NCBI GenBank assembly: GCA_002347485.1
Contig: DDXM01000027.1
Location: 1-48,799 of the forward strand
Reading direction: 5' to 3'
DNA: 48,799 nucleotides
From: Anaerolineaceae bacterium UBA2260
Lineage (GTDB): Bacteria > Chloroflexota > Anaerolineae > Anaerolineales > Anaerolineaceae
Shown here: in pieces, positions 1 to 8,369 of the stretch
How positions within the stretch are numbered: the first letter of the stretch is position 1
Layout of the letters: the number at the start of each line of letters is the position of its first letter
Made by a program: the position numbers and the translations under genes
Notes under the pieces: generated by a model
Database searches by the model: none
What the model saw: only the letters and a program-made list of their open reading frames with translations
Told to the model about the DNA's origin: nothing

Positions 1-2984
1 TAATACAGCCTTATACGATCCGCGATGTCGAGGTCAGCCGCTTTGCGCGCGTCCTGCACGCGGCGTACGAACTCCCGCGCCAGCCCTTCCGCCACGAGCT
101 CCGGCGTCAATTCGGTCACCAGCGCCGCCAGGTAAGCCCCTTCGGACGCCACCGCGTATCCTTCGCGCGCCTGCAGCCGCACTTCCACTTCTTCCGGCAG
201 GATCTGCAGCGTGTTACCACCAACATTAATCTCCAGGTTTTCACCTGCCAGCAGTTTCAACGCTGTCTTTTCGGCATCGAACGCGAGGATTTCCTTGCGG
301 ATCTGCGGGAAGAGACTGCCATACTTTTGTCCCAATTGTTTGGGCAGCGGGTTAAGTGAGTAACTGACCGCTTCACCCGCCGCGTTCAACAAACGCACAT
401 GTTTGACGTTCAATTCTTCCGCCAGCAGATCAGTGTAGCTTTTTACCACGCGTTCTTCTTCCAGGCTGCCGACCGAAAACGCTACTTCGGAAAGCGGCTG
501 CCGGACCTTGCGGTTGGCTTTGTTGCGGGCGGCGTGACCCAGAGAGGTCAGGCGCATCACCAGGTTCATCTCAGTATTGAGCTTTTCATCGATAACAGAG
601 GCGTCGTATTCGGGCCAGGCTGCCAGGTGTACCGATTCAGCCGCGTCCTTTTGCGCTGATCCAACCAGGTTCAGATAGAGCTCATCCGCGATGAAGGGCA
701 TGGTTGGCGCCAACAACTTACTCAACGCTACCAGGCATTCATACAACGTTGAGTAAGCAGCATTCTTATCCCCGTCCGATTCACTCTTCCAGAATCGCCG
801 GCGGGATCGCCGCAAATACCAGTTGGAAAGTTGCTCCACGAACTCCTGCACCGGGCGCGTCGCGCCCAGCACATCGTAATTTTCGAGCGCCTTCGTCACA
901 TCGCGAATCAGCGTATGCAGCGTGGACCTGATCCACTTGTCAAGCGGGCTGTACTCCACCTTATCCTGCAACCCCGGCGTCCAGCCATCCAGGTTGGCGT
1001 AAGTGACAAAGAATGAATACGTGTTCCACAACGTGAGCGTGAAGTTGCGTAGCACTTCGCCCACCAGGTCAGCCGAGAAACGCCGCTCCTGTCCGGGAGG
1101 ACTGGCGGTATAAAGATACCAGCGCATCGCGTCAGCCCCGTGTTGGTCGATCACCGACCAGGGGGTCGTTACATTGCCGCGTGACTTCGACATTTTTTGC
1201 CCGTCGCCATCCAAAATCAGTCCCAGGCAGATCACGTTCTTGAAACTATTGGTGTCGAATAGAAGCGTGCTGATGGCGTGTAGAGAATAGAACCAACCCC
1301 GCGTCTGGTCCACAGCTTCACAGATGAAATCCGCCGGGAACTGGTTCTTGAATGAATCCAGGTTCTCGAAGGGATAGTGCCACTGGCTGACCGGCATCGA
1401 GCCGGAATCAAACCACACATCAATCAATTCCGGTACACGGCGCATTCTGCCGCCGCATTTACCGCAGGTAAGCGTGATCTCATCGACGTATGGACGGTGC
1501 AAGTCTGCGTCGGCCAGGCTCTTGCCGGATCGTTCGGAAAGTTCCGCGATCGAGCCCACACAATCCTGGTGGTGGCAGCTTTCGCACTCCCAGACCGGCA
1601 GCGGGGTTCCCCAGTAGCGTTCCCGCCCCAGCGCCCAATCCACGTTGTTTTCCAGCCAATTGCCGAACCTGCCCTTGCGGATATGTTCCGGGTACCAGTT
1701 GATCTGGTCATTCAGTTCCACCATGCGATCTTTGAACTGGCTGGTGCGAATATACCAGGTCAGGCGGGCATAATAGAGCAGGGGCGTGCCGCAGCGCCAG
1801 CAGAAGGGATAGGTGTGCACGTACGTCCCCTCTTTGAAGAGCAGCCCGCGGTCGCGCAGATTGCGCGTGATCGAAGGATCTGCGTCCTTGACGAACAAGC
1901 CAGCCCATGGCTGCACTTCAGAGATGAACGTGCCATCCGCCGCGACCGTGGTGAGGATCGGCAGATCATGCTCAATCGCCACCTGCATGTCATCCGCGCC
2001 AAACGCTGGCGCGATGTGCACCAGGCCAGAGCCGTCTTCCGTTGTGACGAAATCACCCAGCACCACGTAATGCGCTTTCTTCTCCGTCGGCAGGAAGGTG
2101 AACAGCGGGTGATAAGACTTGCCTTTCAACTGCCTGCCTTTCAACCGGTTAACGATCCTGACCTCTTCATCGCCAAACACCTTCTCCAGCAACGCTTCCG
2201 CCAGGATCAGCTTTTCCTGGCTGCCATCCGCCAGGGTCCGTTCAACGGTCACGTACGTCACATCCGCGCCGGCAGCCACCGCCACGTTCGCCGGCAGCGT
2301 CCAGGGGGTCGTCGTCCAAATCAATAACGAGGTGCCGGGAGAATCCACCAGCGGCATCCTCACGAACACAGAAGGATCGGTCGCGTCGCGATACCCCTGC
2401 GCCACCTCGTGGTCGGATAACGGCGTGCCGCAACGCGGGCAGTAAGGCACCACCTTGTAGCCCTGGTATAAAAGATTCTTATCCCAGTAATTTTTCAGGA
2501 TCCACCACACCGACTCGATGTAACGATTTTCGTACGTAATATAGGCGGTTTCGAGATCCACCCAGTACCCAATCCGGTCGGTCAGTCTTTCCCAATCCTG
2601 TATGTACTCAAAAGCCGATTCCCGGCATAAAGCGTTGAATTTGGCGATCCCGTATTCTTCAATCTGTTGTTTGTTGGTGAATCCCAGCTTTTTCTCAACT
2701 TCGATCTCGACGGGCAGTCCGTGCGTATCCCAACCGCCGCGGCGGGATACATGGAAGCCGCGCATCGTTTTATAGCGTGGGAAGATATCCTTGAACGCAC
2801 GCGCCAGCACATGATGCACACCAGGTTTCCCATTGGCTGTCGGGGGTCCCTCAAAAAAGACATATTCCGGCATTCCTTCGCGTTGAGACAGGCTCTTGTG
2901 GAAGATATCCCGGCTTTGCCAGTTTTGCAGCACCTTCGATTCCATGCGGTTCACGTTCAGCTTTGGTGACACAGGTTTGAACAT
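1..2984 (-). CDS. ileS: Isoleucyl-tRNA synthetase, C-terminus cut off by window edge
   Basis: Class I aminoacyl-tRNA synthetase that charges tRNA-Ile in the cytoplasm. 994 codons are present; the C-terminal tail lies outside the window. The HIGH-type motif appears as PPTANGKPGVHH (about residues 47-58) and the KMSKS motif is exact at residues 597-601. The stretch GGWDTHGLPVEIEVEKKLG and the PYCPRCGTPLSDHEV region resemble the eukaryotic-like IleS2 subtype rather than the E. coli type; this subtype call is from memory of the family. The ATG at 2984 follows a GGAGGA ribosome site. A T-box leader lies directly upstream, so expression should respond to uncharged tRNA-Ile. Identity is secure. Confidence 0.97.
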   Translation of the reverse strand, partial: MFKPVSPKLNVNRMESKVLQNWQSRDIFHKSLSQREGMPEYVFFEGPPTANGKPGVHHVLARAFKDIFPRYKTMRGFHVSRRGGWDTHGLPVEIEVEKKLGFTNKQQIEEYGIAKFNALCRESAFEYIQDWERLTDRIGYWVDLETAYITYENRYIESVWWILKNYWDKNLLYQGYKVVPYCPRCGTPLSDHEVAQGYRDATDPSVFVRMPLVDSPGTSLLIWTTTPWTLPANVAVAAGADVTYVTVERTLADGSQEKLILAEALLEKVFGDEEVRIVNRLKGRQLKGKSYHPLFTFLPTEKKAHYVVLGDFVTTEDGSGLVHIAPAFGADDMQVAIEHDLPILTTVAADGTFISEVQPWAGLFVKDADPSITRNLRDRGLLFKEGTYVHTYPFCWRCGTPLLYYARLTWYIRTSQFKDRMVELNDQINWYPEHIRKGRFGNWLENNVDWALGRERYWGTPLPVWECESCHHQDCVGSIAELSERSGKSLADADLHRPYVDEITLTCGKCGGRMRRVPELIDVWFDSGSMPVSQWHYPFENLDSFKNQFPADFICEAVDQTRGWFYSLHAISTLLFDTNSFKNVICLGLILDGDGQKMSKSRGNVTTPWSVIDQHGADAMRWYLYTASPPGQERRFSADLVGEVLRNFTLTLWNTYSFFVTYANLDGWTPGLQDKVEYSPLDKWIRSTLHTLIRDVTKALENYDVLGATRPVQEFVEQLSNWYLRRSRRRFWKSESDGDKNAAYSTLYECLVALSKLLAPTMPFIADELYLNLVGSAQKDAAESVHLAAWPEYDASVIDEKLNTEMNLVMRLTSLGHAARNKANRKVRQPLSEVAFSVGSLEEERVVKSYTDLLAEELNVKHVRLLNAAGEAVSYSLNPLPKQLGQKYGSLFPQIRKEILAFDAEKTALKLLAGENLEINVGGNTLQILPEEVEVRLQAREGYAVASEGAYLAALVTELTPELVAEGLAREFVRRVQDARKAADLDIADRIRLY

Positions 2985-2993
2985 TCTTCCTCC

Positions 2994-3262
2994 ATAAACA
3001 ATAATCCCGTCCCTAACCAGGGACGGGAGAAAATTCCCGCGGTACCACCCTGTTTCTCATTGATCAGAGCGCTTTGCCAGGTACATTCGTAAGAATAGAC
3101 CTGATCCAGGATAACGGTCGAATGGCCGGCTCACCTACTCGCATTATGCTTTCAGATCACAGCTCCGGAAGGATTTTCAACTTATATACCTCACCGGCTC
3201 ACACCGATCCCGGTTTCGCTGAAGGTTTTTTAAGCCTACTCTTTTCCATCAACGCTATTGTT
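2994..3262 (-). promoter_or_regulatory. T-box riboswitch leader (Ile specifier) of ileS
   Basis: Read on the minus strand, the leader contains the nearly invariant T-box core AGGGTGGTACCGCGG (3037-3051), whose UGGU pairs with the tRNA acceptor end. It is followed by a GC-rich terminator hairpin. The upstream part has a GAGTAG element and a GGTGAGCCGG stretch typical of Stem I. A GTG-ATC-TGAAAGC context puts a candidate specifier codon ATC (Ile) at 3155-3157, which matches the downstream gene. Uncharged tRNA-Ile should stabilise the antiterminator and allow ileS transcription. The class is certain from the core; the exact specifier alignment was done by eye. Confidence 0.93.
3006..3027 (-). 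terminator. Attenuator terminator of the T-box leader
   Basis: Minus-strand hairpin CCCGTCCC-TGGTTA-GGGACGGG, a perfect 8-bp GC-rich stem followed by ATTATTGTTT. It lies just after the T-box core and just before the ileS ribosome site, where the alternative terminator of a T-box belongs. The T-run is imperfect. Confidence 0.85.
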
Positions 3263-3268
3263 GCGCAG

Positions 3269-3277
3269 ATTATAACA
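3269..3277 (-). promoter_or_regulatory. Extended -10 promoter of the ileS T-box transcript
   Basis: Minus strand reads TGTTATAAT, a perfect TATAAT with the TGn extension. No good -35 hexamer is visible at the right distance. It lies only about 11 bp left of the deoA-like stop codon, so ileS has its own transcription start (about 3262) between the two genes. Confidence 0.7.
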
Positions 3278-3288
3278 CAACCACTCGC

Positions 3289-4593
3289 TTAATCGATCAC
3301 CTCGTAAAAAAGCGGCAGCGCATCACACGGTTTTTCCTGCCACTGGCAGGCTTCCAGGCAGGCTTTCTTCGCCTGCTCAAAGGAATGCTCGTCGCTGGCG
3401 TGCAGCGTGAAGAGAACCTCCTCTTGTTTCACGTGGTCTCCCACCTTGTGATGCACCACGATACCCACCCGATGATCGATCGCATCTTCTTTCTTGCTGC
3501 GCCCGGCTCCCATTTGAACGGAAGCCTCCCCGATGGTCAGCGCATCTACCGCGCTCAGGTAGCCGTCGCGAGGGGATCCCACTTCTCGAATGATCGGTGC
3601 GCATGGAAACAGCCCTGGATCATCCACATAGCGCGGATCTCCGCCCTGGTTGCTGACCAGCTTGCGCAACTTCGCCAGCCCGCGTCCATCGGCAAGCGCG
3701 GATTCTGCCATTTGTCTACCCGCAGCCAGATCAGGCGCTTTTTCACCAATGACCAGCATATGCGAGGCAACCACCAGGCAATGTTCGGTGAAATCCGTTG
3801 GTCCCCGACCTTTCAATGTTTCAATGGCTTCATTTACTTCCAGGGAATTGCCAACCGCGTGCCCAAGAGGCTGGTTCATGTCCGATAGCAGCGCCACCAC
3901 CTTGCGCCCGCTCAACCGTCCAATGGCAACCATCAAGCGGGAAAGTTGGCGCGCTTCATCAAGGTTTTTCATAAAAGCGCCGGTGCCAACCTTGACGTCC
4001 AGCACGATCCCTCTTGCCCCGCCGGCGATCTTCTTGCTCATCACTGAAGATGCGATTAAGGGGATGGATTGGACAGTTCCGGTTACGTCACGCAGCGCGT
4101 ATAGTTTTCCATCCGCCGGCGCCAGGTCACCGCTCTGACCCGCCAGCACCAGACCTTCCTCTTTGAGCAGACGGATAAATTCTTCTTGCGAAACGTCAGT
4201 CCTGAAACCCGGTATCGATTCAATTTTGTCAAGCGTGCCGCCGGTAAATCCCAACCCTCGCCCGGACATCTTACCGACTGGAAGCCCACAAGCTGAAACG
4301 ATCGGCTCCACCACCAGGGTCGTCTTGTCACCCACCCCACCGGTTGAGTGTTTATCGACTTCAATCGGAACGATGCCGCTCAGGTCGAGCACTTCTCCTG
4401 AATTGGCGATTGCCAGCGTCAAATCAGTAGTCTCCTGGTCAGTCATGCCGTTCAGCAATACCGCCATCGCCCAGGCGGATATCTGGTAATCCGGTATTTC
4501 GCCGCTTGCGATCCCTTTGATAAAAAATTCGATCTCCGCGCGGTTTAATTCCAATTTATCGCGCTTCTTGATGATGATATCGACTGCTCTCAT
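3289..4593 (-). CDS. Pyrimidine-nucleoside (thymidine) phosphorylase
   Basis: Cytosolic enzyme that splits thymidine or uridine with phosphate to the base and (deoxy)ribose-1-phosphate in nucleoside salvage. The 434-residue length is normal for the family. The phosphate-binding stretch KHSTGGVGDK (81-90) and the family signature SGRGLGFTGGTLDKIES (110-126) are intact. The N-terminal part matches the glycosyltransferase-family helical domain and the C-terminal part the alpha/beta PYNP domain. Start ATG 4593 follows AGGAG. The gene stands between the khpB terminator and the ileS leader. Sequence alone does not separate DeoA (thymidine-specific) from Pdp (broad), so no symbol is given. Confidence 0.93.
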   Translation of the reverse strand: MRAVDIIIKKRDKLELNRAEIEFFIKGIASGEIPDYQISAWAMAVLLNGMTDQETTDLTLAIANSGEVLDLSGIVPIEVDKHSTGGVGDKTTLVVEPIVSACGLPVGKMSGRGLGFTGGTLDKIESIPGFRTDVSQEEFIRLLKEEGLVLAGQSGDLAPADGKLYALRDVTGTVQSIPLIASSVMSKKIAGGARGIVLDVKVGTGAFMKNLDEARQLSRLMVAIGRLSGRKVVALLSDMNQPLGHAVGNSLEVNEAIETLKGRGPTDFTEHCLVVASHMLVIGEKAPDLAAGRQMAESALADGRGLAKLRKLVSNQGGDPRYVDDPGLFPCAPIIREVGSPRDGYLSAVDALTIGEASVQMGAGRSKKEDAIDHRVGIVVHHKVGDHVKQEEVLFTLHASDEHSFEQAKKACLEACQWQEKPCDALPLFYEVID

Positions 4594-4650
4594 GGGACAC
4601 TCCTGTGAACTCGAAACTGGTTTTAATTTTACTACAGCGCCGGGTATAAA

Positions 4651-4679
4651 ACTGACCAGGCTGGTTCTGCCTGGTCAGT
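4651..4679 (-). terminator. Terminator after khpB (rpmH operon)
   Basis: Perfect 11-bp stem ACTGACCAGGC / GCCTGGTCAGT with a 7-nt loop, followed on the minus strand by TTTATA. It lies 22 bp beyond the khpB stop and closes the rpmH-rnpA-yidD-yidC-khpB unit ahead of the phosphorylase gene. Confidence 0.88.
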
Positions 4680-4701
4680 AGATCTGTAAGCAAATTGCAT
4701 T

Positions 4702-5478
4702 TTACTTTAACAAGATTGTCACCTTGCGGTACGGTTCTTCACCCACGCTTTCGGTGTAAACCTGGGGATGGTTGCGAAGTTCCAGGTGGATCACTCGCCG
4801 CTCATTGGCAGGCATCGGTTCGAGCGTCTGTTTGCGGCCAGACTGGATCGCCTGTTCCGCCATGCGCCGCCCCAATTGGCGCAACTGGCGCTCGCGACGG
4901 TCGCGGTACCCCTGGACGTCAATCTGCACGGGAACCCATCTGCCAAGTTCCTTGTTCACGATCAGGCTGGTGATGTACTGTAAGGCGTTCAGCGTTTCCG
5001 AGCGGCGCCCGATCAGGATGCTCAGGTCCTTACCTTCAATATCCACCATTACGACGCGCTGGTCCTTGTCGTCCTGGGGATCCACGTACTTGACTTTTAC
5101 TTCCGCTTTTATGCGCATGCGGTCAAGCAGTTCGATCACAACCGACTGAACGGTTTTCAGGTTTTGCTGGTCTTCTTCCCCAAGTTCAGAGAAATCAATC
5201 TCCTGGGCAGTTGAGACTGGCCCAAAATCCTGAATCTCTTCCCGGTCAATATCGTTTTGGTCCGGCTCATGTTCATCGATCATGGATTCGAAGGTTCGTA
5301 GCGTCAGTCGCACGCGCGCCTGGCGGCCGCCAATACCCAACAGTCCACGCGAACCCGCGTCGAGGATCTCAATGTCGACCATATCCTCAGATAATCCGAG
5401 TTGCTGCAGACCATTCTCGATGGCCTCTTCCGGCGTCGGTGCAATAATTTCCAGATTAGTCTTCTCTTCTGCCATCAT
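4702..5478 (-). CDS. khpB: KhpB/Jag RNA-binding protein (Jag_N-KH-R3H)
   Basis: RNA-binding protein of the Jag (SpoIIIJ-associated) family, tied in other bacteria to cell elongation and small-RNA or mRNA binding together with KhpA. It has 258 residues: a Jag_N domain at about 5-55 with the AGSRGLLGIG motif, an acidic linker (68-110), a KH domain with IGRR as the GxxG loop (156-159), and a C-terminal R3H domain with the R-x3-H pair at R227/H231. The ATG at 5478 overlaps the yidC stop by 4 nt (ATGA), implying translational coupling. The yidC-jag order is widespread, which supports the call. Confidence 0.95.
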   Translation of the reverse strand: MMAEEKTNLEIIAPTPEEAIENGLQQLGLSEDMVDIEILDAGSRGLLGIGGRQARVRLTLRTFESMIDEHEPDQNDIDREEIQDFGPVSTAQEIDFSELGEEDQQNLKTVQSVVIELLDRMRIKAEVKVKYVDPQDDKDQRVVMVDIEGKDLSILIGRRSETLNALQYITSLIVNKELGRWVPVQIDVQGYRDRRERQLRQLGRRMAEQAIQSGRKQTLEPMPANERRVIHLELRNHPQVYTESVGEEPYRKVTILLK

Positions 5479-6290
5479 TTCCCTCGGGTTGTGGTCTTCT
5501 TGGAGATAGCTGTCGTCGGGGCTTCTTTTTTCTTCCAGAACATCACGTTATCCCAGTGCACGTTTCCTGAGATGGCATACTGCGCAATTTGGACAAGGTT
5601 CGACGTCACAAAGTAAAGCGCCAGACCGGATTGCAGTGACCATGCCAGCCAGCCCATCAGGAAAGGCATGTAAATGTTCATCATTTTGCCCATCATTGCG
5701 CCCTGGTCATTCGCGCCAGGCTGCTGCGGAGGGGTGATGATCTTCGAGGAGATGTAGGTGGTGATCACCACCACGATCGCCAGAACAGGAATACCGAAAC
5801 CGAGACCTGGAATGTTCAGCCTTTCGGGAATACCTATATCCATCCACAGGAATTTGCTGGTCAGCGGCAGGACTTCAGCCAGATTGAGGAAACTCGGGTA
5901 TATGTGCCTCGTCAATTTGAGTAGGTCCAACGGTCCTGTAGCCATAGTCTGGATCAGCGCCTGGTACAAGCCGATGATGATCGGGAATTGGATCAACGTA
6001 GGTAGGCAGGAAGCCATCGGATTGATTTTCATCTCCTGGTACAATTTCATCTGTTCCTGCGCCAGTTTTTCCTTGTCACCCTTGTACTTGGTCTGTATCT
6101 CGATATACCGCTTGTCGCTCTGCAATTTTTGCATCGCGGCGGTGCTTTTCATTTGCTTGGCGGTCAGAGGATAGAGAACGATCCTGGTAAGGATGGTGAA
6201 GAGAATGATCGCGACACCAAAATTACCGACCAGTTTCGAGATCCATAGCAAGAGGTTAATGAAAGGCTCAATAATTATTGTATCCCACAT
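5475..6290 (-). CDS. yidC: YidC/Oxa1 membrane protein insertase
   Basis: Membrane insertase that helps integral proteins enter the cytoplasmic membrane with or without SecYEG. The 271-residue form lacks the large periplasmic domain of proteobacterial YidC and matches the short Gram-positive/Chloroflexota type. Hydrophobic segments lie near residues 14-36, 95-115, 165-187 and 215-240. The first carries the conserved TRIVLYPLTAKQMKS stretch with the hydrophilic-groove arginine. The tail is basic and Lys-rich, as expected for ribosome contact. It starts 12 bp after the propeller lipoprotein and couples to khpB. Confidence 0.95.
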   Translation of the reverse strand: MWDTIIIEPFINLLLWISKLVGNFGVAIILFTILTRIVLYPLTAKQMKSTAAMQKLQSDKRYIEIQTKYKGDKEKLAQEQMKLYQEMKINPMASCLPTLIQFPIIIGLYQALIQTMATGPLDLLKLTRHIYPSFLNLAEVLPLTSKFLWMDIGIPERLNIPGLGFGIPVLAIVVVITTYISSKIITPPQQPGANDQGAMMGKMMNIYMPFLMGWLAWSLQSGLALYFVTSNLVQIAQYAISGNVHWDNVMFWKKKEAPTTAISKKTTTRGK

Positions 6291-6302
6291 ATAGGTCCGT
6301 CC

Positions 6303-7358
6303 TTACTTCTTATCCGAGAAATTCCAGATCTCGTTGCCATTGAGATCCACCGCCAACAGGGGTTTTTCACCCTGGGTTAAGCTGAGCAGGAGGTGATCTC
6401 CTTGTTTTTGGAGATTGGAATAGAGATTACCGTCGAATGAGCGAGTCCACAATCTAGCTCCATCGAAGCCAATAACCACCAGCGAGCCCTCTTCAGTGCC
6501 GAAAGCCACGCCATTATCGAGCAGTACACCGGTGCCGAGAATGGCGGATTCTGTTTCAATATACTGCTCCACCTTGCCGTCAGCGCTTGTAAGAATGGAG
6601 ATCCGCCCGGTCTGGTCACCGATGTATAGTTTGTCTTCATGTATGAGTGGCGCTGACCAGATGCCGCCGCCCAATTGCTGCTCCCATAACAGACTGCCAT
6701 CCGATGAATCGAACGCGAAAAGCTTGCCTTCCAGGTTGCCGACATATATGATGCCGTCATCCAGCATGGGGCGGGCAACCGATGAGGAATGCAGATCTTT
6801 TTGCCATATCAACATTCCACTCGCCGCATCCACCGCGTAAAGATTCTTATCCATCGAAGTGAAGTACAAGCTTTCGCCATCGGTCACAGGTTTTGCCCAC
6901 AAAGAGTGCCCGGTTTCAAACTTCCATACCAATCGACCGGAAAGATCAACCGCGTAGAGCGAATAATCAGTGTTGGGGGCGATGATCATGTTATCGAGGA
7001 TCAACGGGCTGTCAACGTAACGCCCATTTGCGCCTTCAAAAAGCCAGGTTTCCGCGCCGGTCTTGGCGTTCAGGCTGGCCATCGTGTTCGCGTAATCCAC
7101 CACGATCAATTGTTCGCCAGCCACTGCTGGCTCTGCGTAGAACAGGCGTTTCGCGTTAGCCTTTTCCGGATATTGCCAGGCGGTGTTGCCGCTATCGCTG
7201 TGCAGCGCGTACACGGCTGCCCCATTCGAGAAGTAGACAAAGTCGTCAGCAGCCATGACACCAGCCCAGCTGTTCGTCACCCCCGCGCCGCTGCACGATG
7301 TCAACAATACCGCAGTCAGGCTGAAAAGTAGGATCATCACTAACCGGTTTTTATTCAT
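6303..7358 (-). CDS. BamB-like PQQ-repeat beta-propeller lipoprotein
   Basis: Predicted membrane-anchored extracytoplasmic protein of 351 residues. The N-terminal signal peptide ends in the lipobox LLTSC (Cys22). The rest can be divided by eye into eight repeats of the PQQ-propeller type, each with a pattern such as LYAVDAASGMLIWQ or LFAFDSSDGSLLWE (Asp, Gly and Trp at fixed places). This predicts an eight-bladed propeller like BamB. No PQQ enzyme residues are evident, so a scaffold or interaction role is more likely than a dehydrogenase. It sits between yidD and yidC in the same orientation with short gaps (44 and 12 bp). A role in protein insertion or surface protein assembly is inference from that position. 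Confidence 0.85.
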   Translation of the reverse strand: MNKNRLVMILLFSLTAVLLTSCSGAGVTNSWAGVMAADDFVYFSNGAAVYALHSDSGNTAWQYPEKANAKRLFYAEPAVAGEQLIVVDYANTMASLNAKTGAETWLFEGANGRYVDSPLILDNMIIAPNTDYSLYAVDLSGRLVWKFETGHSLWAKPVTDGESLYFTSMDKNLYAVDAASGMLIWQKDLHSSSVARPMLDDGIIYVGNLEGKLFAFDSSDGSLLWEQQLGGGIWSAPLIHEDKLYIGDQTGRISILTSADGKVEQYIETESAILGTGVLLDNGVAFGTEEGSLVVIGFDGARLWTRSFDGNLYSNLQKQGDHLLLSLTQGEKPLLAVDLNGNEIWNFSDKK

Positions 7359-7403
7359 TCTTATCTGGATTCCTTATGTAAATGTCAAATCGATGGTTCC
7401 CGC

Positions 7404-7706
7404 TCAGGGTACCGGGTCAAATCCGCCCGGATTGAACGGGTTGCATCGTAATACGCGCCAAATCGCCATCACTGTTCCTTTGATAGCGCCATGTTTGTAG
7501 ATCGCCTGGTAACCGTAATGCGAACAGGTGGGGTAAAACCGGCAGGTGTTGGCTGGCAGCGTCGGCGAGATCAGCAGCTGATACAGGCGGATCAATGCCA
7601 GCAATGGAATGCGAGGGAGATTCCAAATGGTCAACGGAATATCCCGCAGCCGAGGCTCCTTCACATGAATGTGATCATCTTCCTGTATCATTATCGTTTG
7701 CGCCAA
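7404..7706 (-). CDS. yidD: YidD membrane protein insertion efficiency factor
   Basis: Small membrane-associated factor that raises YidC-dependent insertion efficiency. The family core is clear: RLYQLLISP, CRFYPTCSHYG and the tail CNPFNPGGFDPVP. The TTG at 7706 (preceded by AGGA) gives 100 residues and a 32-nt overlap with rnpA. An ATG at 7691 or a TTG near residue 26 are alternatives that would bring the length nearer the usual 70-90. The position between rnpA and yidC is classical. Start uncertain, identity secure. Confidence 0.93.
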   Translation of the reverse strand: MAQTIMIQEDDHIHVKEPRLRDIPLTIWNLPRIPLLALIRLYQLLISPTLPANTCRFYPTCSHYGYQAIYKHGAIKGTVMAIWRVLRCNPFNPGGFDPVP

Positions 7707-8034
7707 TCAATCCTGCTCTTCCCAACAGCCCAAAAACTGCTGAACGTAATTCCTGAAACGAAGCTCTTGAAGCGGGTTCTCGAGGAATAATGATGATATC
7801 TGCATTTCGAGTTATGGATGGCAATTTTTCGCTGATGATTGCCCTCAATCGCCGTTTCACGCGATTGCGCTGAACAGCGCTACCCAGGGCTTTAGATACC
7901 TGAATGCCAACCCGCGGATATTCTTCCTGTCCGTCTCCGATGATAATGACTGAAAGCGGGTGCGCGTAGGATTTACCAGAGTGGCGCACCCGCTTGTAGT
8001 CAGTTGAATGGGTTAACCGGAATTTCCGTTTCAC
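7675..8034 (-). CDS. rnpA: Ribonuclease P protein component
   Basis: Protein subunit that assists the RNase P RNA in cutting the 5' leader from pre-tRNAs. 119 residues, normal length. The RNR signature QRNRVKRRLR (55-64) is exact and the N-terminal KRKFRLTHSTDYKRV is typical. It lies 65 bp downstream of rpmH on the same strand, the near-universal arrangement. The last residues share DNA with the yidD start. Confidence 0.96.
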   Translation of the reverse strand: MKRKFRLTHSTDYKRVRHSGKSYAHPLSVIIIGDGQEEYPRVGIQVSKALGSAVQRNRVKRRLRAIISEKLPSITRNADIIIIPREPASRASFQELRSAVFGLLGRAGLIGANDNDTGR

Positions 8035-8099
8035 CCGCCATCCTGTCCGATTTTATAAAGAACATGCCACTGGTTCTTAATCCCGGGATTGCGAAAAAA

Positions 8100-8270
8100 C
8101 TACCAGTTGACTTTCTTAACGTGGTTATTTTTGGATACCGTTAATACATAACGGCCTTTTGCGCGCCTTCTCTTTAATACCTCACGGCCGTCCTGGGTGG
8201 CCATACGAGCGCGAAATCCGTGCACACGGACACGGCGGCGAATTCTTGGTTGATAAGTCCTCTTCGTCAT
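8100..8270 (-). CDS. rpmH: 50S ribosomal protein L34
   Basis: A 56-residue highly basic protein of the large ribosomal subunit. Translation of the minus strand gives MTKRTYQPRIRRRVRVHGFR followed by RMATQDGREVLKRRRAKGR, which is L34 with a slightly longer tail (VLTVSKNNHVKKVNW). The GAGAGGA ribosome site lies at 8278-8284, 7 nt before the ATG. It is the first gene of the rpmH-khpB operon, behind a consensus promoter. Confidence 0.97.
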   Translation of the reverse strand: MTKRTYQPRIRRRVRVHGFRARMATQDGREVLKRRRAKGRYVLTVSKNNHVKKVNW

Positions 8271-8318
8271 TCTTCATTCCTCTCAAGTTTTACAATTCAT
8301 GCAAAATCGCAGCCTCGA

Positions 8319-8347
8319 ATTATACCTTAAGCGACCTTAACGGTCAA
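8319..8347 (-). promoter_or_regulatory. Sigma-70-type promoter of the rpmH operon
   Basis: Minus strand: TTGACC (8342-8347), 17-bp spacer, TATAAT (8319-8324). Just upstream are two A-tracts in a direct repeat (GAAAAAAACCTCT / GAAAAAAACCTTT), placed where an UP element would contact the RNA polymerase alpha subunit. A strong promoter is expected for a ribosomal protein gene. Confidence 0.88.
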
Positions 8348-8369
8348 AGGTTTTTTTCAGAGGTTTTTT

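Noticed and set aside
1377..2327. 316-codon plus-strand open frame inside ileS
   Set aside because: Lies wholly antisense to ileS, whose KMSKS and other motifs are intact across this span.
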